Shown here piece by piece: positions 8,231 through 15,310 of a stretch of 34,063 nt of DNA. A program made the position numbers and the translations under genes. How positions within the stretch are numbered: position 1 is the stretch's first letter; every line of letters starts with the position of its first letter. Source of the DNA: Bacteroidota bacterium (GTDB lineage: Bacteria > Bacteroidota > Bacteroidia > Flavobacteriales > Weeksellaceae); contig JAEXBS010000091.1 in the NCBI GenBank assembly GCA_023393915.1, positions 1-34,063 of the forward strand, written 5' to 3'. The notes beneath the pieces are model-generated. The model was not told where the DNA came from, made no database searches, and saw only the letters and a list, made by a program, of their open reading frames with translations.

Positions 8231-8688
8231 TAGAACATATCGAAACGTACTTCCGCGCTGTGTTTGCTGTTACCGTTCTAACAGTGGTGCAAAATGTACG
8301 TGACTTTTTGATTATAGTATTGCTTATATCAACGCTTAATTGGTTGGCAGGTTATATAGCAGACGTTAAGAAGGGAAAGAAGTACCAGCATAAAAAGACT
8401 ATGCAGGCAGTTAAAGAGATGCTTGTAACGTCTTTAATTTTATTCTTTACGGCTTTTACCTGTACTTTGCTAGAGCCTAGCATAGACTACAAGATCATTA
8501 TAAAAGCGTTGACGGGTATCTTTGTTGTTATCTATGCGAGGAATATAACAAAGAACCTACGTGTCATACAACCGTCAAATGAATTTATAAAGGTACTCAA
8601 TGCCATTATATCGGCTAAATACCTTAAAATGAAAAAGACGATTAAAGAGGGCGAATTTGAAATACCAAAAGAAGAAAAAGAAAACTAG
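8188..8688 (+). CDS. Holin-like membrane protein
   Basis: 166 residues with three or so hydrophobic segments: about 24-53 (FAVTVLTVVQNVRDFLIIVL), 71-95 (MLVTSLILFFTAFTCTLL) and 105-120 (ALTGIFVVIYA). Between the first two is the sequence LNWLAGYIADVKKGKKYQHKK, like the Asp/Trp-Gly loop with basic residues seen in the phage holin 4 type. The C-terminus is charged. The gene is next to the endolysin, which supports a role in forming membrane lesions at lysis. It is one of few genes here with a clear Shine-Dalgarno sequence (AAGGAG just before ATG 8188). A V at residue 14 offers a shorter alternative start. Confidence 0.7.
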   Translation: MHSSQVLSDRSYQVIEHIETYFRAVFAVTVLTVVQNVRDFLIIVLLISTLNWLAGYIADVKKGKKYQHKKTMQAVKEMLVTSLILFFTAFTCTLLEPSIDYKIIIKALTGIFVVIYARNITKNLRVIQPSNEFIKVLNAIISAKYLKMKKTIKEGEFEIPKEEKEN

Positions 8689-8692
8689 AGTT

Positions 8693-8729
8693 TACCCTAT
8701 ATAATATATTATATTATATAGGGTATTTT
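8693..8729 (+). terminator. 33-bp perfect AT-rich palindrome before the endolysin
   Basis: Arms 8693-8708 and 8710-8725 are perfect 16-base inverted repeats around one base, followed by TTTT. RNA would form a long hairpin tipped with AU pairs and closed by a CCC-GGG base. It starts 4 bp after the holin stop and ends 20 nt before the endolysin ATG. A partial terminator that delays or limits endolysin expression is one reading; RNase cleavage or a leader structure is another. Confidence 0.65.
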
Positions 8730-8745
8730 CATAAACAGAAAAACT

Positions 8746-9261
8746 ATGGCTAAAATTGAAAAATTGATCCCGTTTATATTGAAATGGGAAGGCGGTTTCG
8801 TTGACGATCCAGCAGATTTAGGTGGTGCGACGAACAAGGGTGTTACTATCGGAACGTTTGAGGGCTTTTGCAAAAGGAAGGGCAGGCCTAAACCTACTGT
8901 ACAGGACTTGAAAAACATATCCGAGGCTGACTGGAAGGAAATCATAAAGACCCTGTACTGGGATAGATGGAAGGCGGACGATATTAAATCGCAGGGTGTG
9001 GCAAATATCCTAGTAGACTGGGTTTGGGCTAGTGGTGTACATGGCATAAAGCGTCCACAGCGTATCCTGGGCGTTTCTAGCGATGGTTTGGTAGGTTCTA
9101 AGACGATTGCAGCCGTTAACGCTATGGACGCTGAAAAACTCTTTAAAATGATAAAAGATGATAGGGTCAAATTCGTTGACGAGATTTGCAAGGCGAGACC
9201 AGCAAACGAAAGATTTAGAAAAGGGTGGTTGAACAGAATTAATTCAATTAAATATGAATAA
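8746..9261 (+). CDS. Endolysin, GH108 family N-acetylmuramidase
   Basis: 171 residues. The N-terminus carries the GH108 catalytic signature, with W14-E15-G-G and then DPADLGGATNKGVTIGTF; Glu15 is the expected acid catalyst. The C-terminal half (about 105-170), with VSSDGLVGSKTIAAVNA and RFRKGWLNRI, matches the peptidoglycan-binding domain usually attached to this family. The role is cleavage of the glycan backbone for host lysis. There is no signal peptide, so export depends on the neighbouring holin-like protein. The spanin gene overlaps its last 8 bp. Confidence 0.92.
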   Translation: MAKIEKLIPFILKWEGGFVDDPADLGGATNKGVTIGTFEGFCKRKGRPKPTVQDLKNISEADWKEIIKTLYWDRWKADDIKSQGVANILVDWVWASGVHGIKRPQRILGVSSDGLVGSKTIAAVNAMDAEKLFKMIKDDRVKFVDEICKARPANERFRKGWLNRINSIKYE

Positions 9262-9823
9262 GATAATAGCATACGGCATTGTGGCTATGGTGGTACTAGG
9301 TATCATTACTAAGCTATGGGATCAAGTACGCACCCAAAGAATAGAGATAGGAAGGCTAGAGAGGAACTTTGAAGCCGTTTCGGATACAGGTACGTACTAT
9401 AAGACCAAACTAGGCACAGAAGCCCTTAAAACAAAGGCTTTTGAATTGTCTATAAAGGAACTGAAACAGACCAACAGATCGTTATACGAAGAGTTGGACG
9501 CTATGGACATTCGGTTAAAGAGTGCCTTGTCAGCTACTAGAACGGTTACGGAAACAAAGATAGTTCAGACCGTGAAAGTAGACACAGTTAATAATGTTCC
9601 CACTGCTGTATATATAGATAGGTGGAACGAGATTAAAGCCGAGATGGTGAACGACAGTATAAACCTGTCTTATATAGGAACGGACACGATAACGGGTGTT
9701 ATATCCATACGTCAAAAACGGTTCTTATTCTTTAGATACGGCATAAAAAGCATAGAATACGATATAACAAATAAAAACACTTCTACACAAATTAAAACAA
9801 ACATAGCTGTAAAGCTAAAGTAG
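9254..9823 (+). CDS. Putative i-spanin (Rz-like)
   Basis: 189 residues with one N-terminal membrane segment (about 5-21, IAYGIVAMVVLGIITKLW), then a long coiled coil (about 25-95) and a strand-rich C-terminus with several Thr and Ile. The topology (inner membrane anchor, periplasmic rod) and its place after holin and endolysin fit the inner-membrane spanin that helps disrupt the outer membrane. No separate o-spanin lipoprotein was seen nested in it. Proteins of this layout are common in Bacteroides phages. The late operon ends here. Confidence 0.68.
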   Translation: MNKIIAYGIVAMVVLGIITKLWDQVRTQRIEIGRLERNFEAVSDTGTYYKTKLGTEALKTKAFELSIKELKQTNRSLYEELDAMDIRLKSALSATRTVTETKIVQTVKVDTVNNVPTAVYIDRWNEIKAEMVNDSINLSYIGTDTITGVISIRQKRFLFFRYGIKSIEYDITNKNTSTQIKTNIAVKLK

Positions 9824-10155
9824 TTTACATTATAAACTGTTCCAGATGTTCCGACACTTAAATAATGTCGGAACAGTGTCGGAACACCTCAAAGCCCCAT
9901 GAACACTAGGTTTTCTTATACTGTTCCAGATGTTCCATCATTTTATATAAAAGAGTATATAGTAATAATAGAATGATAGAATACAAGAAAAGGGGGTATA
10001 TACTGTATTCTATCATTTTTAAGAAGTAGTATCAGCCTATATAGGAAAAATGATGGAACACGGAACAAGTGTCGGAACACTTTGGGCTAAACCTCTGTGT
10101 TTGAGACGGTTAGGGTGTTCCGACACTTGTTCCGACACTTTTATTCTTAAATAGT
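9824..10155. other. Intergenic region between late and early units
   Basis: No acceptable gene. It holds copy A of the structured element (9838-10128), one extra TGTTCCGACACTT at 10128-10140, and then the early promoter P1. Short frames in it are not kept in copy B. Confidence 0.7.
9838..10128. repeat. Duplicated structured intergenic element, copy A
   Basis: About 291 bp, matching 26387-26669 in order and structure. Three hairpins are visible: 9847-9856 with 9866-9875 (TGTTCCGACA, 10 bp); 9972-9984 with 10005-10017 (13 bp, loop of 20 nt including AGGGGGTATATA); and 10067-10080 with 10115-10128 (14 bp). TGTTCC or GGAACA occurs about eleven times. A further TGTTCCGACACTT copy follows at 10128-10140. 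The element lies between the end of the late genes and the first early promoter. Candidate roles are replication origin, operator array, terminator or structured RNA; no coding frame is shared by both copies. Confidence 0.85.
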
Positions 10156-10197
10156 GTTAACAAAAGAACCAATCACCACATAAAAGCGTTATATTTG
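10156..10197 (+). promoter_or_regulatory. Early promoter P1, GTTAAC-N28-TATATTTG
   Basis: GTTAAC at 10156-10161 and -7 box TATATTTG at 10190-10197 are separated by exactly 28 bp. The motif GAACCAA follows GTTAAC as in P2 and P3. There is no TTG at the usual -33 place, so the GTTAAC/GAACCAA block may stand in for it or bind an activator. It should drive the first early genes. Confidence 0.75.
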
Positions 10198-10275
10198 CAG
10201 AGGACGGAACGAAGCTAGCTAACGACTACACAAGTACGTAGAGAAAAAAGTATAAACAGTGAAAACGTGGAAAAG

Positions 10276-10491
10276 ATGGAAAAGAATTTAGACCTTACAA
10301 AAACTCAAACTTTATCGGATTGTAATTTCACGATAGAAGAGTTCAAGTTAAAATTTCAAGCTATGGGTAACGTGTACGTAGATACATTTTTTAGAGTGTA
10401 CAATCAAGGTTCATTCACGCATTATCTATACAAGGGTATGGAGTTGGAAACACTAGAAGAGGTTTCAAACGAAATATATAAAAGAAGTTAA
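10276..10491 (+). CDS. Hypothetical small early protein
   Basis: 71 residues from the ATG at 10276 (a GTG at 10267 would add three residues). Mixed helix and strand, slightly acidic, with several aromatic residues in the middle (FFRVYNQGSFTHYLYKG). The family is not recognised. As the first gene after P1 it is a candidate immediate-early host-takeover or anti-defence protein. The stop codon lies within the GTTAAC of the next promoter, so gene and promoter are packed together. Confidence 0.6.
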   Translation: MEKNLDLTKTQTLSDCNFTIEEFKLKFQAMGNVYVDTFFRVYNQGSFTHYLYKGMELETLEEVSNEIYKRS

Positions 10492-10528
10492 CGAATGAAC
10501 CAACGTATTATCTAAAGTGTTATATTTG
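10487..10528 (+). promoter_or_regulatory. Early promoter P2, GTTAAC-N28-TATATTTG
   Basis: GTTAAC at 10487-10492, TATATTTG at 10521-10528, gap 28 bp. It shares AGAAGTTAACGAA(T/A)GAACCAAC and AAAGTGTTATATTTGCATAGT with P3. The GTTAAC contains the stop codon of the preceding gene. Confidence 0.78.
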
Positions 10529-10557
10529 CATAGTCAAACAAATTAAAAATTAAGATC

Positions 10558-10833
10558 ATGAAAAAGTTATCAGTACAAGAATTTATTTTAAATGAGGTAA
10601 CGGAGTATATCAAAGCAAATATGTTCCCTTTGGGAAACAGATATGCAGCCCTTACAGTAGCCGAGAATATGCCTAGCTTTGGCACTTTCATAGGCACTTA
10701 CTATATGGAAAGCATGAATGGGGCACAGTTCCCAGTAGACATAGAAAACCTGTATATCAATTCAGACGATTACGAAGAGATGTACAACGAGATAATAGTC
10801 AATTCAGTTAGTAACCTAGTTAAAAAAGCATGA
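10558..10833 (+). CDS. Hypothetical early protein
   Basis: 91 residues, family not recognised. It opens with a helix (KKLSVQEFILNEVTEYIKA), has an aromatic middle (FGTFIGTYYMESM) and an acidic C-terminal third (NSDDYEEMYNEI). No membrane segment or metal-binding motif is seen. It starts 30 bp after the P2 -7 box and its stop overlaps the next ATG in ATGA, so the two are probably translated together. Confidence 0.6.
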   Translation: MKKLSVQEFILNEVTEYIKANMFPLGNRYAALTVAENMPSFGTFIGTYYMESMNGAQFPVDIENLYINSDDYEEMYNEIIVNSVSNLVKKA

Positions 10834-11546
10834 GTATGAAAACTTTAGTATTTAACATTGAAAGTAGCAAAGATGTAGATTTGGCAGTAGAGTTAATCAA
10901 GAAGCTAAACGCACCCGTAGAAGTAATTTCCAGCCCCATAGCTGAAAGCAAAGACCCTGTTGTGACCTATTGCGAGCAAAAGGTAGAAGTGCCCGCAGAA
11001 GTCAAGGAAATAAGCCGTGAAGAAGAAGAGGAAGAACTCCTAATCAAGCAGGCGGCAGAAGCAGAAGCGAAGGAAAAGGCGGAAGCCGATAAAAAGGCAA
11101 AGGCGGCAGCAAAGGCAGAAGCAGATAAAAAGGCAAAGGCAGAAGCATTAAAAGCCAAAGCAGAAGCCGAACAGGCAAGACTAGAAAAGGAGGCAGAGGA
11201 AAAAGCAGAAGCCGAAGCAATGGATGCAGCTAAGGCAGAAGCCGAAGCAGAGGCCGAAGCAGTAGCCAAAGCAGAAGCCGAAGCAGAGGCCGAAGCAGTA
11301 GCCAAAGCCGAAGCAGCAGCCCAAAAAGCCAAAGAGGAACGCGCAGCACTGAAAGAAAAGCGCACCGAACCAGCAGAAGGTACACACATATCATTCGAGA
11401 TGATCAGAATTAAAATGATGAAACGTATCAAGGAAGGAGCGTACACCCGTGAATCAATGATTGAACTGTTAGCCAAATATGGGGCAAAGAGTTTGAGCGA
11501 TGTTAAGGAGAGCGATTTTGCACAGTTGTATTACGATTTAAACTAA
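10830..11546 (+). CDS. Ala/Glu/Lys-rich helical early protein
   Basis: 238 residues. Residues 1-55 form a small folded part. Residues about 60-185 are almost only Ala, Glu and Lys with a few Asp, Leu and Gln, which should form a long single helix or coiled coil, as in TolA linkers; within it KAEAEAEAEAVA is repeated in tandem. Residues 190-238 (MIRIKMMKRIKEGAYTRESMIELLAKYGAKSLSDV) form a second folded domain, helical and basic. A role as a spacer or scaffold that links two binding domains is likely; partners are unknown. It precedes the nuclease gene by 7 bp, so a function in DNA metabolism is a fair guess. Confidence 0.6.
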   Translation: MSMKTLVFNIESSKDVDLAVELIKKLNAPVEVISSPIAESKDPVVTYCEQKVEVPAEVKEISREEEEEELLIKQAAEAEAKEKAEADKKAKAAAKAEADKKAKAEALKAKAEAEQARLEKEAEEKAEAEAMDAAKAEAEAEAEAVAKAEAEAEAEAVAKAEAAAQKAKEERAALKEKRTEPAEGTHISFEMIRIKMMKRIKEGAYTRESMIELLAKYGAKSLSDVKESDFAQLYYDLN

Positions 11547-11553
11547 TGTAACC

Positions 11554-12753
11554 ATGAATAACGAGAATATCATTCAAGACCACACAAGTAGGGATCATGC
11601 CCTACTTTCACCTAGCGGTTCTCATCGCTGGTTGAACTGCACACCTAGTGCTAGACTAGAGGACGGGCTAAACAAAGTAAACAAAGGCAGTGCCGCAAGT
11701 GAAGAGGGCACAGTAGCACACGAGTTAGCCGAGTACGCTCTAACAAAGTTCTTAACGGGTGAGTACATCCCGTTGATTGACGAATTACCAGTACCAAAGG
11801 AGATAGAGGAGAACAAATACTTTTCGGGCGAAATGGTGGACTATATCACCGAATACGTAATCTTCTGTACAGATATATACGATCGTCTAGCAACCGAAGG
11901 GAAAATGGTATCTATGACGCTGGAACAGAAGTTCGATCTACGTAACTATGTACAGGAGTGCTTCGGGTCATGTGACTGCAAGATTTCAACCGAGGACGAG
12001 ATATATGTAATTGATCTTAAGTATGGGAAAGGTATCAAGGTTGAAGCCGAGAAAAACAGTCAGCTAATGATGTACGGTTTAGGTATGCTGGAAACGTTGA
12101 GCGCATCAGAACGAGCAAAGATTAAGACCGTAAAGATGTATATTGCGCAGGTACGTTTGGAATCGTTTCCCGAATTTATAATGAGTAAAGCAGACCTAGT
12201 ACACTGGGGTATTCACGAACTCCGTGTTAAGGCTAAAATCGCCTGGGACGGCGAGGGCGAGCAAGTAGTCGGTAGTCATTGTAAATTCTGTAAATTCAAG
12301 GCAATGTGTAAAGCACAAAAAGATATGGTAATTAATGAGTTTGAGAGCCACAAGGAAGTAAAAGCCATTACGCTAACAGAACTTTCCGAAGTATTAAACA
12401 AGTTGGATGCAATTACTGATTGGGTTTCAGCCGTGAAGGAATACGCCTTTGCAAGTCTGTCACAGGGACACACCGTAGAGGGTTGGAAGTTGGTAGAAGG
12501 CAGAAGCCAAAGAGTAATCAATGATGTAGAAGAGGCTGTAAAACGATTGAACGAAGTAGGTTTCCCGTCTGATCTGTTATTCAACAAGAAATTGAAAGGT
12601 ATCGGGGATTTGGAACGGTTAGCAGGAAAGAAAATACTAGCCGAAGTGCTTAAAGACGTGATTATCAAGCCAAACGGGCTGCCAACTCTAGCCCCCGAAA
12701 CCGATAAACGTCCAGCGCTGGAAAACGCTCTAAACGATTTCGATAAACTTTAA
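11554..12753 (+). CDS. DUF2800-type PD-(D/E)XK (Cas4/RecB-like) nuclease
   Basis: 399 residues. The N-terminus has SPSGSHRWLNCTPSARLE and a GTVAHELAE segment, both typical of DUF2800. The nuclease core is at about 149-160 with D154 and K156 in YVIDLKYGKG, preceded by acidic residues near 139. A Cys cluster HCKFCKFKAMCKA at about 242-255, with an earlier Cys in WLNC, fits the iron-sulphur site of Cas4/AddB-like nucleases. These proteins are thought to be phage exonucleases or recombination partners. The gene lies near the SSB gene and the polymerase, which fits a replication or recombination role. The early element P3 follows its stop. Confidence 0.82.
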   Translation: MNNENIIQDHTSRDHALLSPSGSHRWLNCTPSARLEDGLNKVNKGSAASEEGTVAHELAEYALTKFLTGEYIPLIDELPVPKEIEENKYFSGEMVDYITEYVIFCTDIYDRLATEGKMVSMTLEQKFDLRNYVQECFGSCDCKISTEDEIYVIDLKYGKGIKVEAEKNSQLMMYGLGMLETLSASERAKIKTVKMYIAQVRLESFPEFIMSKADLVHWGIHELRVKAKIAWDGEGEQVVGSHCKFCKFKAMCKAQKDMVINEFESHKEVKAITLTELSEVLNKLDAITDWVSAVKEYAFASLSQGHTVEGWKLVEGRSQRVINDVEEAVKRLNEVGFPSDLLFNKKLKGIGDLERLAGKKILAEVLKDVIIKPNGLPTLAPETDKRPALENALNDFDKL

Positions 12754-12764
12754 TCATAAAAGAA

Positions 12765-12806
12765 GTTAACGAAAGAACCAACTATCAATTTAAAGTGTTA
12801 TATTTG
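12765..12806 (+). promoter_or_regulatory. Early promoter P3, GTTAAC-N28-TATATTTG
   Basis: GTTAAC at 12765-12770 and TATATTTG at 12799-12806, again 28 bp apart. Nearly the same sequence as P2, so recent duplication or strong constraint. It should drive the genes from 12854 onward. Confidence 0.78.
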
Positions 12807-12853
12807 CATAGTGATTAAGAAACAAACGGTATAGCACTTTAAAATTAAAAATT

Positions 12854-13027
12854 ATGAGAACTTCAATTTTAAACATTATCAGAGAAAACGGTACAATTAG
12901 TTTTAACGATATTATCTACGGCCTGGAGGCTCAAACCTATTACAACGAAGTAGCGAAAGAAATTGCGTATTTGCAGCTAGAGGGCTTTGTACACTACGAG
13001 AACGGAAAAGGGTATTCACTAAGATAA
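12854..13027 (+). CDS. Winged-helix-like mini-protein
   Basis: 57 residues, too short for many gene callers. It reads as helix (SILNIIREN), a short turn with strand (GTISFNDIIYGL), a second helix (YYNEVAKEIAYLQLEGFV) and a hairpin (HYENGKGYSL), which matches the outline of a winged helix-turn-helix domain. The leader is A-rich and follows P3. It may be a regulator of the nearby GTTAAC elements, but that is inference. Codon use and the position between two regulatory cassettes support it as a real gene. Confidence 0.6.
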   Translation: MRTSILNIIRENGTISFNDIIYGLEAQTYYNEVAKEIAYLQLEGFVHYENGKGYSLR

Positions 13028-13080
13028 GTTAAAAGGGGCGAAAGCCCCAAACAAAACGAGAGTTTAAAACGTTATTACAG
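13028..13080 (+). promoter_or_regulatory. Regulatory cassette with GAAA-loop hairpin
   Basis: GTTAAA at 13028-13033, a hairpin GGGGC-GAAA-GCCCC at 13035-13048, then TATTACAG at 13073-13080. The gap from GTTAAA to the TA box is 39 bp, which is 28 plus 11, about one helical turn. The 3' part CGTTATTACAGTATAAACCAA is shared with three other cassettes. Confidence 0.6.
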
Positions 13081-13105
13081 TATAAACCAACTAAAAATAA
13101 AGATT

Positions 13106-13396
13106 ATGAAATCGAACAACGGTATTTTAGACAGCAAAGAACTAGAGAAAAGAACTAAGTTTTGGAACAAGAAAACGTTTCGCACATTTACCAAAAAGGA
13201 ATTAAATAGAGGTCCTTTTAGAATACAAACAGTGCTTGCAGCTATTAAGGACTTGACACTGGAAGAAATTAAAGCAGAACACAGCAAACCTATATTTCAC
13301 GGTGTTAGCGTTAGTACATTGCAGATTGCTTACTGGGAGGACATAGAGTATGCCATTTCGATAGCCCCAAAAAGTTTTAAAGTTAAACAGAGTTAA
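13106..13396 (+). CDS. Hypothetical early protein
   Basis: 96 residues, basic in the first half (KELEKRTKFWNKKTFRTFTKKEL), family not recognised. The second half has a hydrophobic helix with YWEDIEYAI. It starts right after the repeated leader TATAAACCAACTAAAAA. Its stop codon (taa, 13394-13396) lies inside the GTTAAC of the next cassette, as for the gene at 10276. Possibly DNA-binding because of the basic charge, but no known motif is visible. Confidence 0.55.
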   Translation: MKSNNGILDSKELEKRTKFWNKKTFRTFTKKELNRGPFRIQTVLAAIKDLTLEEIKAEHSKPIFHGVSVSTLQIAYWEDIEYAISIAPKSFKVKQS

Positions 13397-13433
13397 CGCT
13401 CTGAACAAAACAGAATTTAAACTGTTATTATAT
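13392..13433 (+). promoter_or_regulatory. Regulatory cassette, GTTAAC-N28-TATTATAT
   Basis: GTTAAC at 13392-13397 and TATTATAT at 13426-13433, with a 28-bp gap. The -7-like box deviates from TAnnTTTG, so promoter strength is uncertain. A small stem CAGAG/CTCTG spans the GTTAAC. Confidence 0.55.
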
Positions 13434-13449
13434 CAAACACGGGTTAAGT

Positions 13450-13471
13450 GCCCCACCCGAACAAATGGGGC
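13450..13471 (+). promoter_or_regulatory. Leader hairpin before the SSB gene
   Basis: GCCCCA (13450-13455) pairs with TGGGGC (13466-13471) around a 10-nt loop. It ends 30 nt before the ATG at 13502. A role in mRNA stability or translation is possible. Confidence 0.5.
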
Positions 13472-13501
13472 GCACAAATTAAAATTCAAAAAAGTACGAT
13501 T

Positions 13502-14038
13502 ATGAAAACAATGGTTAAAAACGTGAGATTGAGCTATGTTAAAGTATTTGAAGCTGCACAGGTTAACGGACAAGGTGAATTTAATTATTCGGTGCAACTA
13601 CTGATTGACAAGAACAGTGAAGCAGCCGAAAAACTAAAGGCAGCCATCAAAGCAGAATATGAAGCGCTTCCAGCACGATACCCAAAACTGTCGGGGAAAC
13701 TCCCAAAGGTGTGGAACAACCCGTTACGAGATGGTGACGAAGAAAAAGACGGTTCGGAATATGAAGGTATGTTTTTCATGAACGCTAAACGTAAAGAGAG
13801 ACAGGGCGCACCTATCGTGATTGACGGGCACAAACAATATATCACAGACAAGAACGACTTGTATAGCGGTTGTTATGGTAACGTATCATTGTCGGTGTAT
13901 GGTTACGAGCACACAGGGAAATACGGCGTTGGTATCGGGCTTAACGCTATTCAAAAAGCAGCGGACGGTGAACGTTTGGACGGTGGCGCAAGCATTGACG
14001 ATTTCGATGCACTGGAAGATGACGATCTATTTAATTAA
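13502..14038 (+). CDS. Single-stranded DNA-binding protein, DUF2815 type
   Basis: 178 residues. The start MKTMVKNVRLSYVKVFEA and the segments LIDKNSEAAEKLKAAI, YEGMFFMNAKRKERQGAPIVID and LYSGCYGNVSLSVYGYE match the DUF2815 family, which is regarded as a phage SSB with an OB fold similar to T7 gp2.5. The C-terminus is strongly acidic and ends DDFDALEDDDLFN, the usual SSB tail for recruiting partners. The ATG at 13502 was preferred over one at 13448, which lies in the leader hairpin. It sits between the nuclease and the polymerase, as expected. Confidence 0.85.
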   Translation: MKTMVKNVRLSYVKVFEAAQVNGQGEFNYSVQLLIDKNSEAAEKLKAAIKAEYEALPARYPKLSGKLPKVWNNPLRDGDEEKDGSEYEGMFFMNAKRKERQGAPIVIDGHKQYITDKNDLYSGCYGNVSLSVYGYEHTGKYGVGIGLNAIQKAADGERLDGGASIDDFDALEDDDLFN

Positions 14039-14058
14039 GTAAACCAAGTATTAAAAAT

Positions 14059-14078
14059 GGGGGGTGTAACAGCCCCCC
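14059..14078 (+). promoter_or_regulatory. Leader hairpin, TGYAAMAG loop family
   Basis: GGGGGG (14059-14064) and CCCCCC (14073-14078) close the loop TGTAACAG. The hairpin ends 18 nt before the ATG at 14097, the same spacing as at 12-31. Confidence 0.6.
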
Positions 14079-14096
14079 ACAAACAAAGTAGTAAAA

Positions 14097-15197
14097 ATGA
14101 AAAAGTTAAGAATGAAAGAAGCGTATCTAAACGAACAGGGTGTTAGAATTTCAACCGTTACAGGACAGCCTGTAAGAAAGTATAATAAAACTTCGCCAAT
14201 ATGGGGAGAAAAAACCGCGCAAATCGAACAGGAACAGCCACAGCAGGAAGTTAACCCACTTATAGCAGAACTGCAAAGTTTGTACACAGAGGACGAACTA
14301 AAAGGGATCATAGGTCTTAAGAAAGATGCAGCTCCAGTAGAACTGGTGGAAATCGCGGCAAAGACAACAGGGCTAAAGAAAGAAGGAAATACAGGTTTTT
14401 TAATAGCGTCCGATTGGCATGTAGAGGAAACTGTGAAGGCTTCAACAGTTCTAGGAAAGAACGAGTTTAACCTAGAGATAGCCGAGAAAAGGGTAGTTAA
14501 CTTCTTTGCTAATTCGGTCTACATGATACGTAAAAAGCCCGTAGATAATTTGGTTATCGGTTTACTAGGTGACTTCATAGGCGGCTTCATTCACGAGGAA
14601 CTGATGCAAACAAACGGTTTAACGCCAATGGAAGGTATTGCCTTCGTGAAGAAGATGATCATATCGGGGCTTAAATATATGCACGACGAACTACCCGAAC
14701 TGAAAAAGATCGTAGTAGTAGGAATATGTGGAAACCATACGAGAACCACGCGCAAAATGCAATTCGCCAATGGCTTTGCGATGAATCACGAATACTTCAT
14801 GTATAAGGATATTGAGCAAACATTAACGCTCATGGGTCTTACAAAATTTGAGTACGTTATCCCCGAAAGCGAATTTGCATACCTCGACATCTACGGAAAA
14901 AAGATTTTGCTCTGTCATGGACACCAGTTTAGAAGTGCCGGGGGCGTCGGGGGTATTTACCCGCCTATGCTACGCTGGTTCGGGAAAATGAACCAAACAA
15001 TCAAAATAGATAAGGCAGTGCTTGGTCACTATCATACAAGTATTTGGACAAAAGAATGCTGCGTAAACGGATCGATAAAAGGTTATGATGCTTATGCACT
15101 AGGAAATGGTCTGTCATACGAAGAGCCAAAACAAACATACTTTATATTGAACGAGAAACGAGGTTTTATTTTCTACACTAATATTTTTGTCGACTAA
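14097..15197 (+). CDS. Calcineurin-like metallophosphoesterase
   Basis: 366 residues. The five metallophosphoesterase motifs are present in order: D106-x-H108 (ASDWHVE), G158-D159 (LLGDFIGG), G212-N-H214 (CGNHTR), H274 and H276 (CHGHQF), and G310-H-Y-H313 (LGHYH). Two metal ions should be bound at the junction. The first 95 residues are a separate, poorly conserved N-terminal extension. Relatives in phages are found in replication modules, and nuclease activity like that of SbcD/Mre11 is possible, though the target is unknown. A strong terminator hairpin lies just after the stop. Confidence 0.85.
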   Translation: MKKLRMKEAYLNEQGVRISTVTGQPVRKYNKTSPIWGEKTAQIEQEQPQQEVNPLIAELQSLYTEDELKGIIGLKKDAAPVELVEIAAKTTGLKKEGNTGFLIASDWHVEETVKASTVLGKNEFNLEIAEKRVVNFFANSVYMIRKKPVDNLVIGLLGDFIGGFIHEELMQTNGLTPMEGIAFVKKMIISGLKYMHDELPELKKIVVVGICGNHTRTTRKMQFANGFAMNHEYFMYKDIEQTLTLMGLTKFEYVIPESEFAYLDIYGKKILLCHGHQFRSAGGVGGIYPPMLRWFGKMNQTIKIDKAVLGHYHTSIWTKECCVNGSIKGYDAYALGNGLSYEEPKQTYFILNEKRGFIFYTNIFVD

Positions 15198-15203
15198 CTA
15201 ATA

Positions 15204-15252
15204 AATACCGCCAATGTTAAAATAGTATAACATTGGCGGTATTATTTGTTTT
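15204..15252 (+). terminator. Intrinsic terminator
   Basis: Perfect 16-base arms (15204-15219 and 15228-15243) around an 8-nt loop, GC-rich in the middle, followed by a T-rich tract (ATTTGTTTT). It ends transcription of the metallophosphoesterase unit. Its T-rich tail also contains the -33 TTG of the next promoter. Confidence 0.8.
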
Positions 15253-15276
15253 ATAAGAACTAAAGCCCTAACTTTG
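15246..15276 (+). promoter_or_regulatory. Bacteroidota-type promoter for the methyltransferase
   Basis: TTG at 15246-15248, 20 bp, then TAACTTTG at 15269-15276. This is the classic host-type spacing, unlike the GTTAAC elements. The transcript would start about 15285, ahead of ATG 15311. Confidence 0.75.
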
Positions 15277-15310
15277 GCGTTATTATAATAAACCAATAAA
15301 CAATTAGATT

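Noticed and set aside
8709..9272. Minus-strand frame opposite the endolysin
   Set aside because: The plus-strand product has a full GH108 signature; the opposite frame is a shadow.
10050..10151. Short frame starting MEHGTSVG in copy A
   Set aside because: In copy B the same start stops after 18 codons with non-conservative changes; the region is structured noncoding DNA.
10967..11476. Minus-strand frame of 169 residues, Ala/Ser-rich
   Set aside because: It is the reverse reading of the Ala/Glu/Lys repeat gene; low-complexity artefact.
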